DNA of 41,168 nucleotides. Source: [Chlorobium] sp. 445. GTDB taxonomy: Bacteria; Bacteroidota; Chlorobiia; Chlorobiales; Thermochlorobacteraceae. The position numbers and the translations under genes were made by a program. Under the pieces are notes generated by a model. It was not told where the DNA came from and ran no database searches. It worked only from the letters and a program-made list of their open reading frames with translations. The stretch is from NCBI GenBank assembly GCA_002763895.1, contig NSLH01000007.1, positions 1 through 41,168 on the forward strand. Direction: 5' to 3'. Positions 17,577 through 26,800 of this stretch are shown here, in pieces; the stretch's first letter is position 1, and each line of letters begins with the position of its first letter.

Positions 17577-18482
17577 TTAGGTCTCAATTACTTTGGTCTT
17601 AAAACCTACGACATCGTTGCCGATTCTGCCGACGGCATATACATCAATTTCAACTGTGCCCACGCGATAGACTTGCAGGCCTTTCAGATGTGTTTTCATA
17701 AGGTCAGCAAATTGGCGGAATTTTGGGACCTGTGCTTTTTGCACATCGTCGTGCCAGTCTTTTTCTTCAGCCAAGTTTTGAAAGAGATAATCTAAGTCAA
17801 CGCTCTCGACAGGAGTATCTTCTGCGTACCCGCCACGTTGTAACACTTCGTCCATGGTTGGCATGGCATCGTTCCACTGAAAAATTTCAAAGGGATAGTC
17901 TGATTCGCTCGGCATCAGTAAATCTTTTGAGACTTCTCTGAGTTGCTCGACAAGTTCTTGGGTGTTCATTGGTAACTGTGGTTTTGAGAGTTTTTGCATC
18001 GTATCACGCAGTTTGTAGTAGAGCTCGCGCATATCGTTGCTAATCACTTTTGTATCTGCGAGCACAGGCATAAAGTTTGTGTCGCCATGCCAGCGTGGCA
18101 CGACATGAAAATGAATATGCGAATCCACACTGCCGCCTGCAACGCTACCTAAATTCAGCCCGACGTTAAAGCCATGCGGGGAGAGTATCTCGGTCAGCGC
18201 TTTCATGGAAAGATCAATCAGGTTCATAATTTCAAGTCGGGTCTCGCTATCGAGGTCGGAGAAGTTTGGCGTTTGTTTGTAGGGGATAATCATCAGATGC
18301 CCGGCGTTGTAGGGATACAGGTTCATGATGATAAAACTGGTTTTTCCGCGATAGACCACCATACGCATTTCATCTTCTTCGGGTGGAATATCAGCGAAAA
18401 TGGACTTGCTATCGGTTTTTCGCGTATTCTCCTTGAAGGATTCCATATATTTGGAGCGCCAGGGCGAAAATAACTGTTCCAT
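17577..18482 (-). CDS. HIT nucleotide hydrolase fused to a NuiA-like domain
   Basis: A 301-residue fusion. Residues ~1-170 are a HIT-superfamily nucleotide hydrolase/transferase of the Ap4A phosphorylase-like branch: VVYRGKTSFIIMNLYPYNAGHLMIIPY, then the triad SHIHFHVVPRW (His122, 124, 126), and a family-like WHGDTNFMPVLADTKVI. Residues ~174-301 match the nuclease A inhibitor NuiA of Anabaena: LLMPSESDYPFEIFQWN, DLDYLF, QKAQVPKFRQFADLMK, QVYRVGTVEIDVYAVG, and the terminal KTKVIET. The start at 18482 is the first Met before the HIT domain; the longer frame would run into the tmRNA. It lies 81 bases downstream of the tmRNA on the same strand and may share its transcript. The fusion is unusual. 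Confidence 0.85.
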   Translation of the reverse strand: MEQLFSPWRSKYMESFKENTRKTDSKSIFADIPPEEDEMRMVVYRGKTSFIIMNLYPYNAGHLMIIPYKQTPNFSDLDSETRLEIMNLIDLSMKALTEILSPHGFNVGLNLGSVAGGSVDSHIHFHVVPRWHGDTNFMPVLADTKVISNDMRELYYKLRDTMQKLSKPQLPMNTQELVEQLREVSKDLLMPSESDYPFEIFQWNDAMPTMDEVLQRGGYAEDTPVESVDLDYLFQNLAEEKDWHDDVQKAQVPKFRQFADLMKTHLKGLQVYRVGTVEIDVYAVGRIGNDVVGFKTKVIET

Positions 18483-18562
18483 TGTGGTTGTTATCGTCGT
18501 GGGTCTTGAATAGATGCGCGCTGTAACCCACTTACATGCAACGGGTTGAGCGCGGTTAAACT

Positions 18563-18962
18563 TGGTGGAGATGGCGGGACTCGAACCCGCGTCCAGAGCA
18601 GCGTCAAAATCGGCTCCCACACTCATCTTCAATGTTTAGGCATTCGCAACAAGCGACCGCATTGACACGGTTCATGTTGCTATCTCAACTTGGTAGTCGC
18701 AGGCGCCGTTGAGAAAAACGCCTACGACGCCTACGGCGCGAGCAATGCTCAAGCGCAGGGTTATGACATTTGCAAGTCTCCGTGTAGGCGCTTCAACTTG
18801 CAAACGTGGCGTGACTAATTAACTTGTGCTAATTAGGCAGCCATTGCGTAAGAATAATCTTCCGCATTTACTGTTGCACAGACTTCTTTAACGAGTCCGT
18901 CCGTGCGGAAACTCGGAGTGCAACCGCTTTCTCCGCATGCCCTGTCGAAACCTGTCATCCCC
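18563..18962 (-). ncRNA. ssrA: tmRNA (one-piece)
   Basis: Minus strand, about 400 nt. The 5' end GGGGATGACAGGTTTCGACAGGG pairs with the 3' end CATCTCC (one G-U wobble) followed by ACCA. The T arm near 18575-18595 (GCGGGTTCGAGTCCCGC) is the tRNA-like domain. The tag frame, around 18832-18870, reads GCG GAA GAT TAT TCT TAC GCA ATG GCT GCC TAA, i.e. AEDYSYAMAA. One or more residues (N, or TVN) may precede it, because the resume codon cannot be fixed; the CAGTA before AAT suggests AAT. I recall ADDYSYAMAA for Chlorobaculum tepidum, so the tag supports a Chlorobiota origin. It rescues stalled ribosomes with SmpB, which is not in the window. Confidence 0.93.
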
Positions 18963-19166
18963 GATTTCAAAGAGCAAGGCTGAGAATATAACAAACACTC
19001 ACATTTCTGGCGAGTCTTTATATGGGAAGACGCAGGGAAAAGTTGCAGTAGCACCACCGCAAGCGCACTCAACAGAACAGACAAAATGCACAGATGAGCA
19101 TGCATCGTTTGCTAGCCGTCTCTGGGTCGTAGCCATTCACTAGCAATTCCTATCTGCAATATGATA

Positions 19167-19835
19167 TTACGACGTGGTCAGCGCAAGCGTATAGTAGTTA
19201 TGCTTACCTTCTGTATGCAGCACAATCACGCCGGCTCGCACCAGTGAAATCAAGATACGTGCTGCACGACGGTTTGAGATATTGACCAGTTTGCTGTATT
19301 CATGCAGTGTAATGCGGTGGTAAGCTGTAAGGTAACGCAAGAGTGTGCGTTCATTGTCGCTATATGAAATGCGAATGGGTCGTTTCTCGGCTTGCATCAA
19401 CTGCACCATCTCTCGTGTTGCTGCAACATTTTGACTGCCCTGCCGCAGATAGACTTTTCGATCTTGAATTTTCTTGAGTGTTTTTGGGTCTCGTACTTCC
19501 GAGAGATGATAGTGCGGTTTTTGGTCACTGGCTTCAACGATCACAGCCAAGACATCACGCCCTCTATACTCCAAGACTTCAATTTCAAACGATACCGTTG
19601 GGCTGATATGGCGTGTTGCGGCTTCGTGTAGAATCTCAAAAGTTTCTTTTTCGCTCTCTATGCCCACGATGCGTTTGTCGTCATCGACACCGATGAGAAT
19701 AATCCCACCCGAAGTATTTGCAAATGCGCAGATGGATTTAGCAATTTTTTCTGGAGAATGTACCAGACGCTTGAATTCCGTATGAGCGTCTTCACCAGTT
19801 TCAATCAGTTGGAGCAATTCTAATTCTTCTCGCAT
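19167..19835 (-). CDS. AlbA_2/Schlafen-like DNA-binding protein with winged helix
   Basis: A 222-residue protein. Residues ~10-130 form an AlbA_2 (Schlafen AlbA-type, formerly AAA_4) domain: GEDAHTEFKR, then KSICAFANTSGGIILIGVDDDKRIVG and VYLRQGSQNVAATREMVQ. Residues ~155-215 look like a winged helix: NERTLLRYLTAYHRITLHEY, NISNRRAARILISLVRAGVIV. Many such proteins are putative transcription regulators; the AlbA_2 domain may also have nuclease activity in Schlafens, but the family's catalytic residues were not verified here. It is a single gene between the tmRNA and the OmpA-like lipoprotein on the same strand. The regulon is unknown. Confidence 0.8.
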   Translation of the reverse strand: MREELELLQLIETGEDAHTEFKRLVHSPEKIAKSICAFANTSGGIILIGVDDDKRIVGIESEKETFEILHEAATRHISPTVSFEIEVLEYRGRDVLAVIVEASDQKPHYHLSEVRDPKTLKKIQDRKVYLRQGSQNVAATREMVQLMQAEKRPIRISYSDNERTLLRYLTAYHRITLHEYSKLVNISNRRAARILISLVRAGVIVLHTEGKHNYYTLALTTS

Positions 19836-19963
19836 CGGTCATAGAGTTTGGGAATTACGCGCAAGACCTGTACAGACGCACGAGCATCAAAAAAAACAGT
19901 CTCGCGCTTCAAGACTCTGCTTATCAAAGAACGGAAGAAAAGGCTTGCCTGTTTTGTAGCCTC

Positions 19964-21118
19964 TCATTTTTTCTTTTTGCCAGTTGCTGCTTTTGCTGTG
20001 GGTTTATCGACTTTTTTAGCCAGCACCTTGATGGTAACAAGACCCGTAACTTTCGGGTCATATTCTGCGCGCAAACGACTTGCTGCAATGCCTTTACTTT
20101 TGAGATAGTTCACAATCGCTTTGGAGCGGTTGAGACCGATGCGTCGGCGTGCATCCTCCTCACGCTTCTTGAAGTCTCGGTCTTTTTCATTTTTTCGTTG
20201 CTCTAGCTTTACATCGTCTGCATAAGCATAAATGCCAACGGTTGTACCTTTCTCTGCTTGCAAGAGTTCTATGACAATGTCCAATCCACCGACATTACTG
20301 GGCATTTTATCAGAGCCTTTCGCAAAAGGCACATCAACACTGCGCGAGTCGCCAACATTTCTCAGTTCTGCTGCCGCATCACTGAATGTGGTTTTGACAG
20401 GCAACGGGATTTCTGCTTTGGGCTTCCCTGTTGCAGAAAAATTCGCAAAGATGTAGTTGATGGCTTTGGCTTCTTGGTCAGTAAGAGAATTCAGCGGGTG
20501 CTCAACCAGCAGATTATACTGCAGTTCCCCAGCCTTGAAAAAGGCCAGGTTATATTGCTTTCCTCGGAACTCGTAGCGACCAAAATAATTTTGCGTTGTG
20601 TTTGTGCGCGCTGTATTGAGTTCGGCGGTCATTGCCCAATCTTCTCTGGGCAGCTGATTTTTACCAAATGCAATAGCTTCTTGCACCTGCGCCCAGATAT
20701 TGACTGAATCAAATGTTGGGCGTGCCACAGAGATAATGACGGAGATTTTATCGTTGCCGTAGTAATTGACGAGATTTTTGTAGCGTCGTTGTGACGCTAG
20801 CCACGCTTTCGGTATCACATAGCGGCAGCCGAGCGTATCATCTTGCACAATTTCCATGGCTAGACCGCCGTCAGTAATTTGCCCAAGCCGAATTAGCCGC
20901 ACGGGGTTAATGCGCTCGTCGGTGGTAACGGCAACATAATCCAGTTCCTCAACCTTCGAGGTATCTCGGAGTTGAGACACATCAATTTTGGAAGTATCAG
21001 GAGCAGCAGCAGTTGTATCGACTTTTAGCTCATCTGTCTTTGCGGCTTCTTGAGCCCCTCCGCAGCCGTAAAACGAGATAGCCCATATCGTCAAGAGGAT
21101 AAGTAAATACTTAGGCAT
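19964..21118 (-). CDS. OmpA-like lipoprotein
   Basis: A 384-residue lipoprotein. The signal ends in the lipobox FYGC (Cys19), followed by a low-complexity Thr/Ala/Asp linker. Residues ~65-240 form an uncharacterised domain that includes DTLGCRYVIPKAWL and LQYNLLVEHPLNSLTDQEAKAINYIF, like PsbP/DUF1795-type folds (weak resemblance). Residues ~255-370 resemble a degenerate OmpA peptidoglycan-binding domain: VDVPFAKGSDKMPSNVGGLDIVIELLQ, TVGIYAYADDVK, then RRRIGLNRSKAIVNYLKSKGIAASRL, where NRSKAIVNYLKSKG fits the OmpA helix. The tail is Lys-rich. It probably tethers the outer membrane to the cell wall. The start at 21118 gives the complete lipoprotein signal. Confidence 0.75.
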   Translation of the reverse strand: MPKYLLILLTIWAISFYGCGGAQEAAKTDELKVDTTAAAPDTSKIDVSQLRDTSKVEELDYVAVTTDERINPVRLIRLGQITDGGLAMEIVQDDTLGCRYVIPKAWLASQRRYKNLVNYYGNDKISVIISVARPTFDSVNIWAQVQEAIAFGKNQLPREDWAMTAELNTARTNTTQNYFGRYEFRGKQYNLAFFKAGELQYNLLVEHPLNSLTDQEAKAINYIFANFSATGKPKAEIPLPVKTTFSDAAAELRNVGDSRSVDVPFAKGSDKMPSNVGGLDIVIELLQAEKGTTVGIYAYADDVKLEQRKNEKDRDFKKREEDARRRIGLNRSKAIVNYLKSKGIAASRLRAEYDPKVTGLVTIKVLAKKVDKPTAKAATGKKKK

Positions 21119-21302
21119 TTGTTGGAGTTAGTCTGGATTTTTTGCCTAACTGCGCCCAAAATACACAAAAGCTTGAAAAGGAAAAAATAAGGTACAAAAT
21201 AACACGATGTTCAAAAAAATTTGTTTGGAAATAATTGCCTGACCGATGCCAAAAGTGTAATTTTTACAATCTAACTGTTTCGTTTAAAAACCACAACACA
21301 CC

Positions 21303-22016
21303 ATGCATACAGAATATCACAAGTGGTTCAGTCCGCATTTGCAGCGCGATATGGAACTGCTCATCTTTGGACATGCTGGCGCGCCCGTTCTCGTTTTCCC
21401 AACCTCTTACTCTCGATTTTATGAATGGAAAGATTTTCAGATGATTGACACGCTTACCGACAAAATTGATGCAGGCTACCTGCAATTTTATTGCATTGAT
21501 AGCTGCAGCACGGAGAGTTGGTATAACACCCAGGCACATCCCAACTGGCGCATGAAGCGACATAATCAATGGGAAAGTTATGTGATGCACGAAGTCTATC
21601 CGCTCATGCGCCACAAAAACCCCAATACTTTTACCATTCTGACTGGCACAAGTTTTGGTGCATTCTTAGCGATGCTCTTTGCCCTCAAACATCCGTGGTA
21701 TGCTAACAAAGTTGTCGCTATGTCGGGTGGATACTCCACCAAGTCGTTCTTCGACGGCTATTACGATGAAGATGTCTATTTCAACTCGCCGTTGGATTTT
21801 GTGCCAAACTTACACGACCACAACGAACTTGAACGCCTGCGCCAAATTGACTACAAACTGATTACCAGCACTCGGGACATTCCAACCTGCTACCACACGA
21901 CGCGCGAACTTTCAACGAAACTTTGGGACAAAGGCATCTGGAATCAATGCGATGTGTGGGAAGATGCAGAACACGATTGGCCTGCATGGCGTCGCATGGC
22001 TCGTGTCTATCTTTGA
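21303..22016 (+). CDS. Esterase-family alpha/beta hydrolase
   Basis: A 237-residue hydrolase of the putative-esterase (PF00756-type) group. The nucleophile is Ser117 in LTGTSFGAFLAML; the catalytic His is probably His224 in EDAEHDWPAWRRM, and an acidic residue in the ITSTRD region may complete the triad. N-terminal HKWFSPHLQRDMELLIFGHAGAPVLVFPTS is typical of esterase-D-like proteins of this family. No signal peptide, so it is cytoplasmic. It is divergent from the OmpA-like lipoprotein gene across a 184-base gap, which has a weak promoter candidate (TTG-N20-TAATTTTT). The substrate is unknown. Confidence 0.8.
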   Translation: MHTEYHKWFSPHLQRDMELLIFGHAGAPVLVFPTSYSRFYEWKDFQMIDTLTDKIDAGYLQFYCIDSCSTESWYNTQAHPNWRMKRHNQWESYVMHEVYPLMRHKNPNTFTILTGTSFGAFLAMLFALKHPWYANKVVAMSGGYSTKSFFDGYYDEDVYFNSPLDFVPNLHDHNELERLRQIDYKLITSTRDIPTCYHTTRELSTKLWDKGIWNQCDVWEDAEHDWPAWRRMARVYL

Positions 22017-22216
22017 GACTTCTGATGATTGTGCAATATACTAAGCAACATACCTTGACAGTGTTCGCACGATAGCTGTCTCTCCATTAGTACATCAGGC
22101 ACGGTGATTTAAGTTGGAGCAAGTTCTCATGCTACTTACTTTTCAGCAGATGAGTCCTTGCTCCTCTATTTTGCTCGCCCTTGCCGATTTCAGCCTTATG
22201 AGACTTGCTAGCTTGG

Positions 22217-23728
22217 TCAGTATGTTGGCATGGATTTATCGATTTCTGCTGCCCACGCATTGATGCCACCGACCAAATTTTTCAGTCGCGTAAATCCATA
22301 TTGCTTCATTATCTCAATAGCTTGTGCTGAGCGTCCGCCCATTTTGCAATACACAATCACTTCTTGGTCTTTTGGGACTTCATGCAAGCGGTTTGGCAGT
22401 TCAGGCAATGGAATGAGCATCGAGCCATTTAGCCGAGAGATTTGGTATTCATTTGGGTTGCGTACATCCAAAATGAACAGTTTTTCTCCTCTATCTAAAC
22501 GTGCTTTCAGTTCATGCACGGTAATTTCATCTGGACGGCTTGACAGGGTTGTGCCCTTTTGCGCAGCGCTTACGTGTTCAGTGCGATCATGGGCTGGCAT
22601 GCCGCAGAACTGCTCATAATCAATAAGCGTGGTCACGGTAGGATGGTCGGAGCAGACCACGCAGTCTGGATTCTTGCGCAGTTTGAGTTCGCGGAATTTC
22701 ATTTTGAGAGCATCGAAGAGCAAGAGCCGATTTAGCATCGGTTCGCCAATGCCGGTAATCAGTTTGATGGTTTCAATTGCTTGCAATGTCCCAATCACGC
22801 CGGGCAAGACTCCTAACACCCCGCCTTCCGCGCAACTTGGTACGAGCCCAGGGGTCGGCGGTTCTGGATACAGGCATCGGTAGCAAGCCCCTTTGGGGAG
22901 TCGTCCATCAGTGGCTTCATGGCTATTTGCCCAGAACACGCTGAGCTGACCTTCAAAGCGAAAGATGCTGCCATAGACATTTGGTTTGCCCAGAAGCACG
23001 CATGCATCATTGACAAGATAGCGCGTTGGGAAATTATCTGTGCCATCGACAATCACATCATAGTCCTTGAAAATCTCTAAGGCATTGGCGGACGTGAGTG
23101 GCGTGTCGTAAAGTGTTACTTCCACGTGTGGGTTCAGGCGCTGAATGGTCTCTTTAGCAGAGAGCGTTTTTGGTTTGCCGACATCTGGTGTGCCATGCAG
23201 CAATTGGCGCTGTAAGTTTGAAAAATCAACGGTGTCGTAATCGACAATACCCAGCCGTCCAATGCCAGCAGCAGCAAGATACATGGCAAATGGCGAGCCT
23301 AAACCGCCTGCACCAACCATGAGCACGCTTGCACGTTTCAATTTCTTCTGTCCTTCCACACCAAACTCTGGAATGATAAGATGACGTGCATAGCGTTTAA
23401 TTTCATCGTTCGAAAGTTCAACACTGCTTTCTACTTCCATTTCGCCAATCATTGCACCACCTGCAATAGACGGCACAATGATTAGCTCATCGCCATCGGA
23501 AATCGCTGTCTGCAAGTTTTGCAAACTGCGAATGTCCTCATCACCTTTGTAGATGTTGATGAAAGAGCGCAGCGCGCCATCTTCGGTATAAAGATTTTTT
23601 TTCAGCGCAGGATAGCGGGCGCTCAATTGCTCCAATGCCTCTTTGACATTTGACGCTGAAACTTCGACGGTATCATGTCCTTCAGCATACTGGCGCAAAG
23701 CCGTTGGAATAATGACTTTTGTTGGCAT
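22217..23728 (-). CDS. MoaD-MoeB-rhodanese triple fusion (sulfur-carrier activating enzyme)
   Basis: A 503-residue three-domain protein. Residues 1-91 are a ubiquitin-like MoaD/ThiS domain ending in the SIAGG signature (Gly90-Gly91). Residues ~105-365 are a ThiF/MoeB E1-like adenylyltransferase: GAGGLGSPFAMYL (139-151), DGTDNFPTRYLVND, zinc cysteines C282/C285 and C356/C359, and a VPSCAEGG cysteine at 299. Residues ~400-500 are a rhodanese with active-site VIVYCKMGGRS (Cys461). In separate proteins, MoaD's C-terminal glycine is adenylated by MoeB and sulfurated by rhodanese, feeding molybdopterin, thiamine, cysteine or tRNA thiolation. Here the Gly-Gly is internal, so either the domains act in cis after cleavage or MoaD is a pseudo-carrier. 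No JAMM protease gene is near. Confidence 0.9.
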   Translation of the reverse strand: MPTKVIIPTALRQYAEGHDTVEVSASNVKEALEQLSARYPALKKNLYTEDGALRSFINIYKGDEDIRSLQNLQTAISDGDELIIVPSIAGGAMIGEMEVESSVELSNDEIKRYARHLIIPEFGVEGQKKLKRASVLMVGAGGLGSPFAMYLAAAGIGRLGIVDYDTVDFSNLQRQLLHGTPDVGKPKTLSAKETIQRLNPHVEVTLYDTPLTSANALEIFKDYDVIVDGTDNFPTRYLVNDACVLLGKPNVYGSIFRFEGQLSVFWANSHEATDGRLPKGACYRCLYPEPPTPGLVPSCAEGGVLGVLPGVIGTLQAIETIKLITGIGEPMLNRLLLFDALKMKFRELKLRKNPDCVVCSDHPTVTTLIDYEQFCGMPAHDRTEHVSAAQKGTTLSSRPDEITVHELKARLDRGEKLFILDVRNPNEYQISRLNGSMLIPLPELPNRLHEVPKDQEVIVYCKMGGRSAQAIEIMKQYGFTRLKNLVGGINAWAAEIDKSMPTY

Positions 23729-23825
23729 AATCCAAGTTGAAAGTTTGATGATTGAAAAAAAACTCTTACATCATTGCTGCGTTGCATGTCTCTCTTCGTT
23801 CTAAGCACACAATTTGTCCCAAGCC

Positions 23826-23861
23826 CCAAAAATAAAGAAGGTCTGCACACTCATGCAGACC
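23826..23861 (-). terminator. Rho-independent terminator after the giant peptidase gene
   Basis: On the minus strand: GGTCTGCA, a 6-base loop, TGCAGACC, then a T-rich tail (TTCTTTATTTTT). It lies 30-65 bases beyond the stop at 23891 and separates that gene from the MoeB fusion. Confidence 0.75.
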
Positions 23862-23890
23862 CTCAAACAAGATTATGCGCACTGGCGTTT

Positions 23891-26800
23891 TTAGAAGTCG
23901 CTGCCGAGTGAGATGTAGTATTTCGGTTCTGAAAATCCTTGGCTGTAGTATGCCCAAGCCATATCGAAACGCACGACAAACCCTAAGAATACTGTTCTGA
24001 TACCCCAGCCAACGCCTGCTAGGAGGTCGTTGTAGTATGGCATTGTTCCGTTTGGGGTATCTCGGAAGCGAAAGCGCAGGCGGCTCTCGTCAGACCACGC
24101 TACGCCGACATCGGCAAAGAAGGTTCCCATGATATAGTAGAGCGGAATAGGAATTGGTCCGAGTGGTAGCGCTTGCAAAAATGGGAAACGAAACTCTGTA
24201 TTGAGGAGTGCAAAACGCGTTCCATTCTGTGCGTTGAAGTTATGCCCGCGCAGAGGAATTGCTGGTGTTGTGAAGATGAAATCTTGCACTGAGTTGATGG
24301 GGATCGTGTTATTCTCAAACTGCCGATTGATCCAGTTTTCCGTGCCGCCAATGAAGTAATTTTGTGGGGTGCTACCAACGCTTGCTGCGCCAGAGAAGCG
24401 GACAACAAATGAATAGTAGCGCGCAAAATCAAAGTAGGTACGGTAGTCAAACAGCACTGATGCAAAACTGACTCGACTGCCTGCTGTACCAGACAGGCTA
24501 ATCGCATAGCGTGTCCCTGCAATCGGTGCATAGAGAAAGGGACGCGAGTCATCGTGTGTGAATGTAATTGCAGGATAGAAGAATCCTACGCTTTCATTGC
24601 CAAATGAGCCATCGAGGTTCTCCTTAGACAGTGTCAGATAGCCTAAGCTGAAATCAAATCGATCAAAGCGTGTGAGCGGATACTGTGCGCTGAGTGTTGC
24701 ACCATAAAGTCTGAATCGGAAGAAATCAATGAAATTCGGATTAGTTGGATTTTGCAAACCCAAGAAGCGCGCTTGGTGAAATGCGCTGAAAGCATAGTCC
24801 ATTCGATTGGCAAGGTAAGCATAAGTGATACCGTAATCGCTGTTCTGCAAATCGAATTGTAGGTTCGTGAAAATGCTTATTTGGTGATTGCCAAGCAGAT
24901 CGCTGAATGCAAAGATTCCAGAGCCACGCGCCCCCCAAATTGCATCATATCCTGCGCCGCCATAGACAATGTCTGGCGAAAAACTCAGTCGGTAGCGTTT
25001 GACTTTATAGTCACCATCTTCATCTAGCGCATTTCTCGGCTTGTTTTCAGCTACTGCACGTTTCTCACTTTCCTTTAGCTTTTCGGAAAGGCTACTAAGG
25101 TTAGTGCGATCAAAGACAAAGTTCTTTACATTGATGCGCGGTTCAGAAATGATAATAGAGTCTTTTGGTGCATCTGCCATCAGCGCACTAGAATCTACCT
25201 TCGAAGGTTTGCTTGCTGCCGTGTTTAGCACAGAGTTATCGAAACCTTCTACAAATACATATTTTCTTGGGTTGAAGCCCAGTTTGTTTTCGGAAGAGCC
25301 CTCTGTGCTTTGTGCTTTCGTGCCAGAAGACTTTGCCGTATCTATGCCTGTCAATCCAGTCGCTTTTGGCAGTTGTCCTGATTGTTGTGCAACTTGAATT
25401 TTCTGGTCACCAAAAATCATGGCTTGATACTGTGCGCCCTTATTCTTGAGCAAGCCTGTGTTTTCGGCAAACTTCGTGCTCTGTGTCTTGACCATCACTT
25501 TGCCCCAATTGGTCGGTTCGAGTTCGCCATTTTTCAGCGTTGTTTTGACTTGTCGCTCAAAGGGCATGCGCAGCATGTAAATATCAAATCCGCCGTAATC
25601 CAAGCCAACACCCAAGAGTTTTGTGCCATCACGCGAGAGTGAAATGTGGCGAATACCTGACAGCAAATCGGTAATCGGGCGAACTTTCGGCTGCGGCAAT
25701 GTCGCTGGCAACGCCTCAAGTGATGCCGTTGCACCCGCCAGGGGTCCAAACGATTCAATGCCTTCAAGTATCATCTCGTAGATGTTATAGACTCCATTTC
25801 GATCAGAGACAAACAGCATGCGCTTGCCATCTGGACTGATTACAGGAGAGGATTCATCTACACCTTCAGTTGAGGTGAGGCGGCGTAAGGTCGTGGTCTC
25901 CAGATTTAACTCATAAAGGTCGTACTGTGAGTAGTCGTGCAAGCGCATCTTGAAGACGTCTTTCGTCGAGCCTTGTGCAATGCGATATCCCTTTTCTTTT
26001 GGCAGTACGACGGACGAAATCAAGGTGTAATTTTGTCGGTCTGATGAGAAGTAAATTTTTTTGCCGTCTGGCGACCAGCTCGGGTCAGCGTCGCTAAAGA
26101 CATCGTTGGTTACATTGATGAGTTCACCCGTCTTCAAGTTATAGACATAGATATCGCTCTTGTAGTCTTGATTGCCGATAAACGCCAGTTTTTCTCCATC
26201 AGGCGACCAATCCACAGAGAAGATGCCATCGAGACCAAAAGACAGTTTTTCAGTCTTGCCTGTCTCCACATCAATAAACATAATAGCGTCTTGCTCACCT
26301 GCTTTGGTTGCCAGCGCGATTTTTTTGCCGTCTGGCGACCAGGTTATGCCGGGCGTGAGAATTTTCAGTTCCTCGAAGTCAGGGCTTTTCTGTCCAGCCA
26401 CTAGGCGACGTTGTTCCTTCGGATTCAAAGTCGAAGCAACATAAATATCAAAGTAACCGCTACGGTCGCTAATAAATGCGAACTTGTCGCCTTGCGGTGA
26501 AATTGCAGGTGAAGTATTGTAGTTGCTCCCGTCTTTGCGGTGGTCAGTCAGTCGCTTCATGATTGTGTTAATATCTTCACGGCGTGCAATTTCAGGCCAG
26601 TAGTTTACTTTCTGCTCACGCAGCCATTTTTCGGAAAGTTCTTCAACGGAGAGCCCGAGCGAGCCACGAAACGTGGCGTCCAGATTGCGTGTGGCACGCA
26701 GGCGCGTCATAATCTCTGCAATCTTTTCACGTCCGTACTTTTCAGAAATGAACTTCCAGACCGACTGTCCGCCGCGATACGCAAAGTAGCCGTAGAGGTA

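Noticed and set aside
18833-19105. 90-residue minus-strand frame ending CATVNAEDYSYAMAA
   Set aside because: It is the tmRNA tag frame extended upstream by chance; the locus is tmRNA, not a protein gene.
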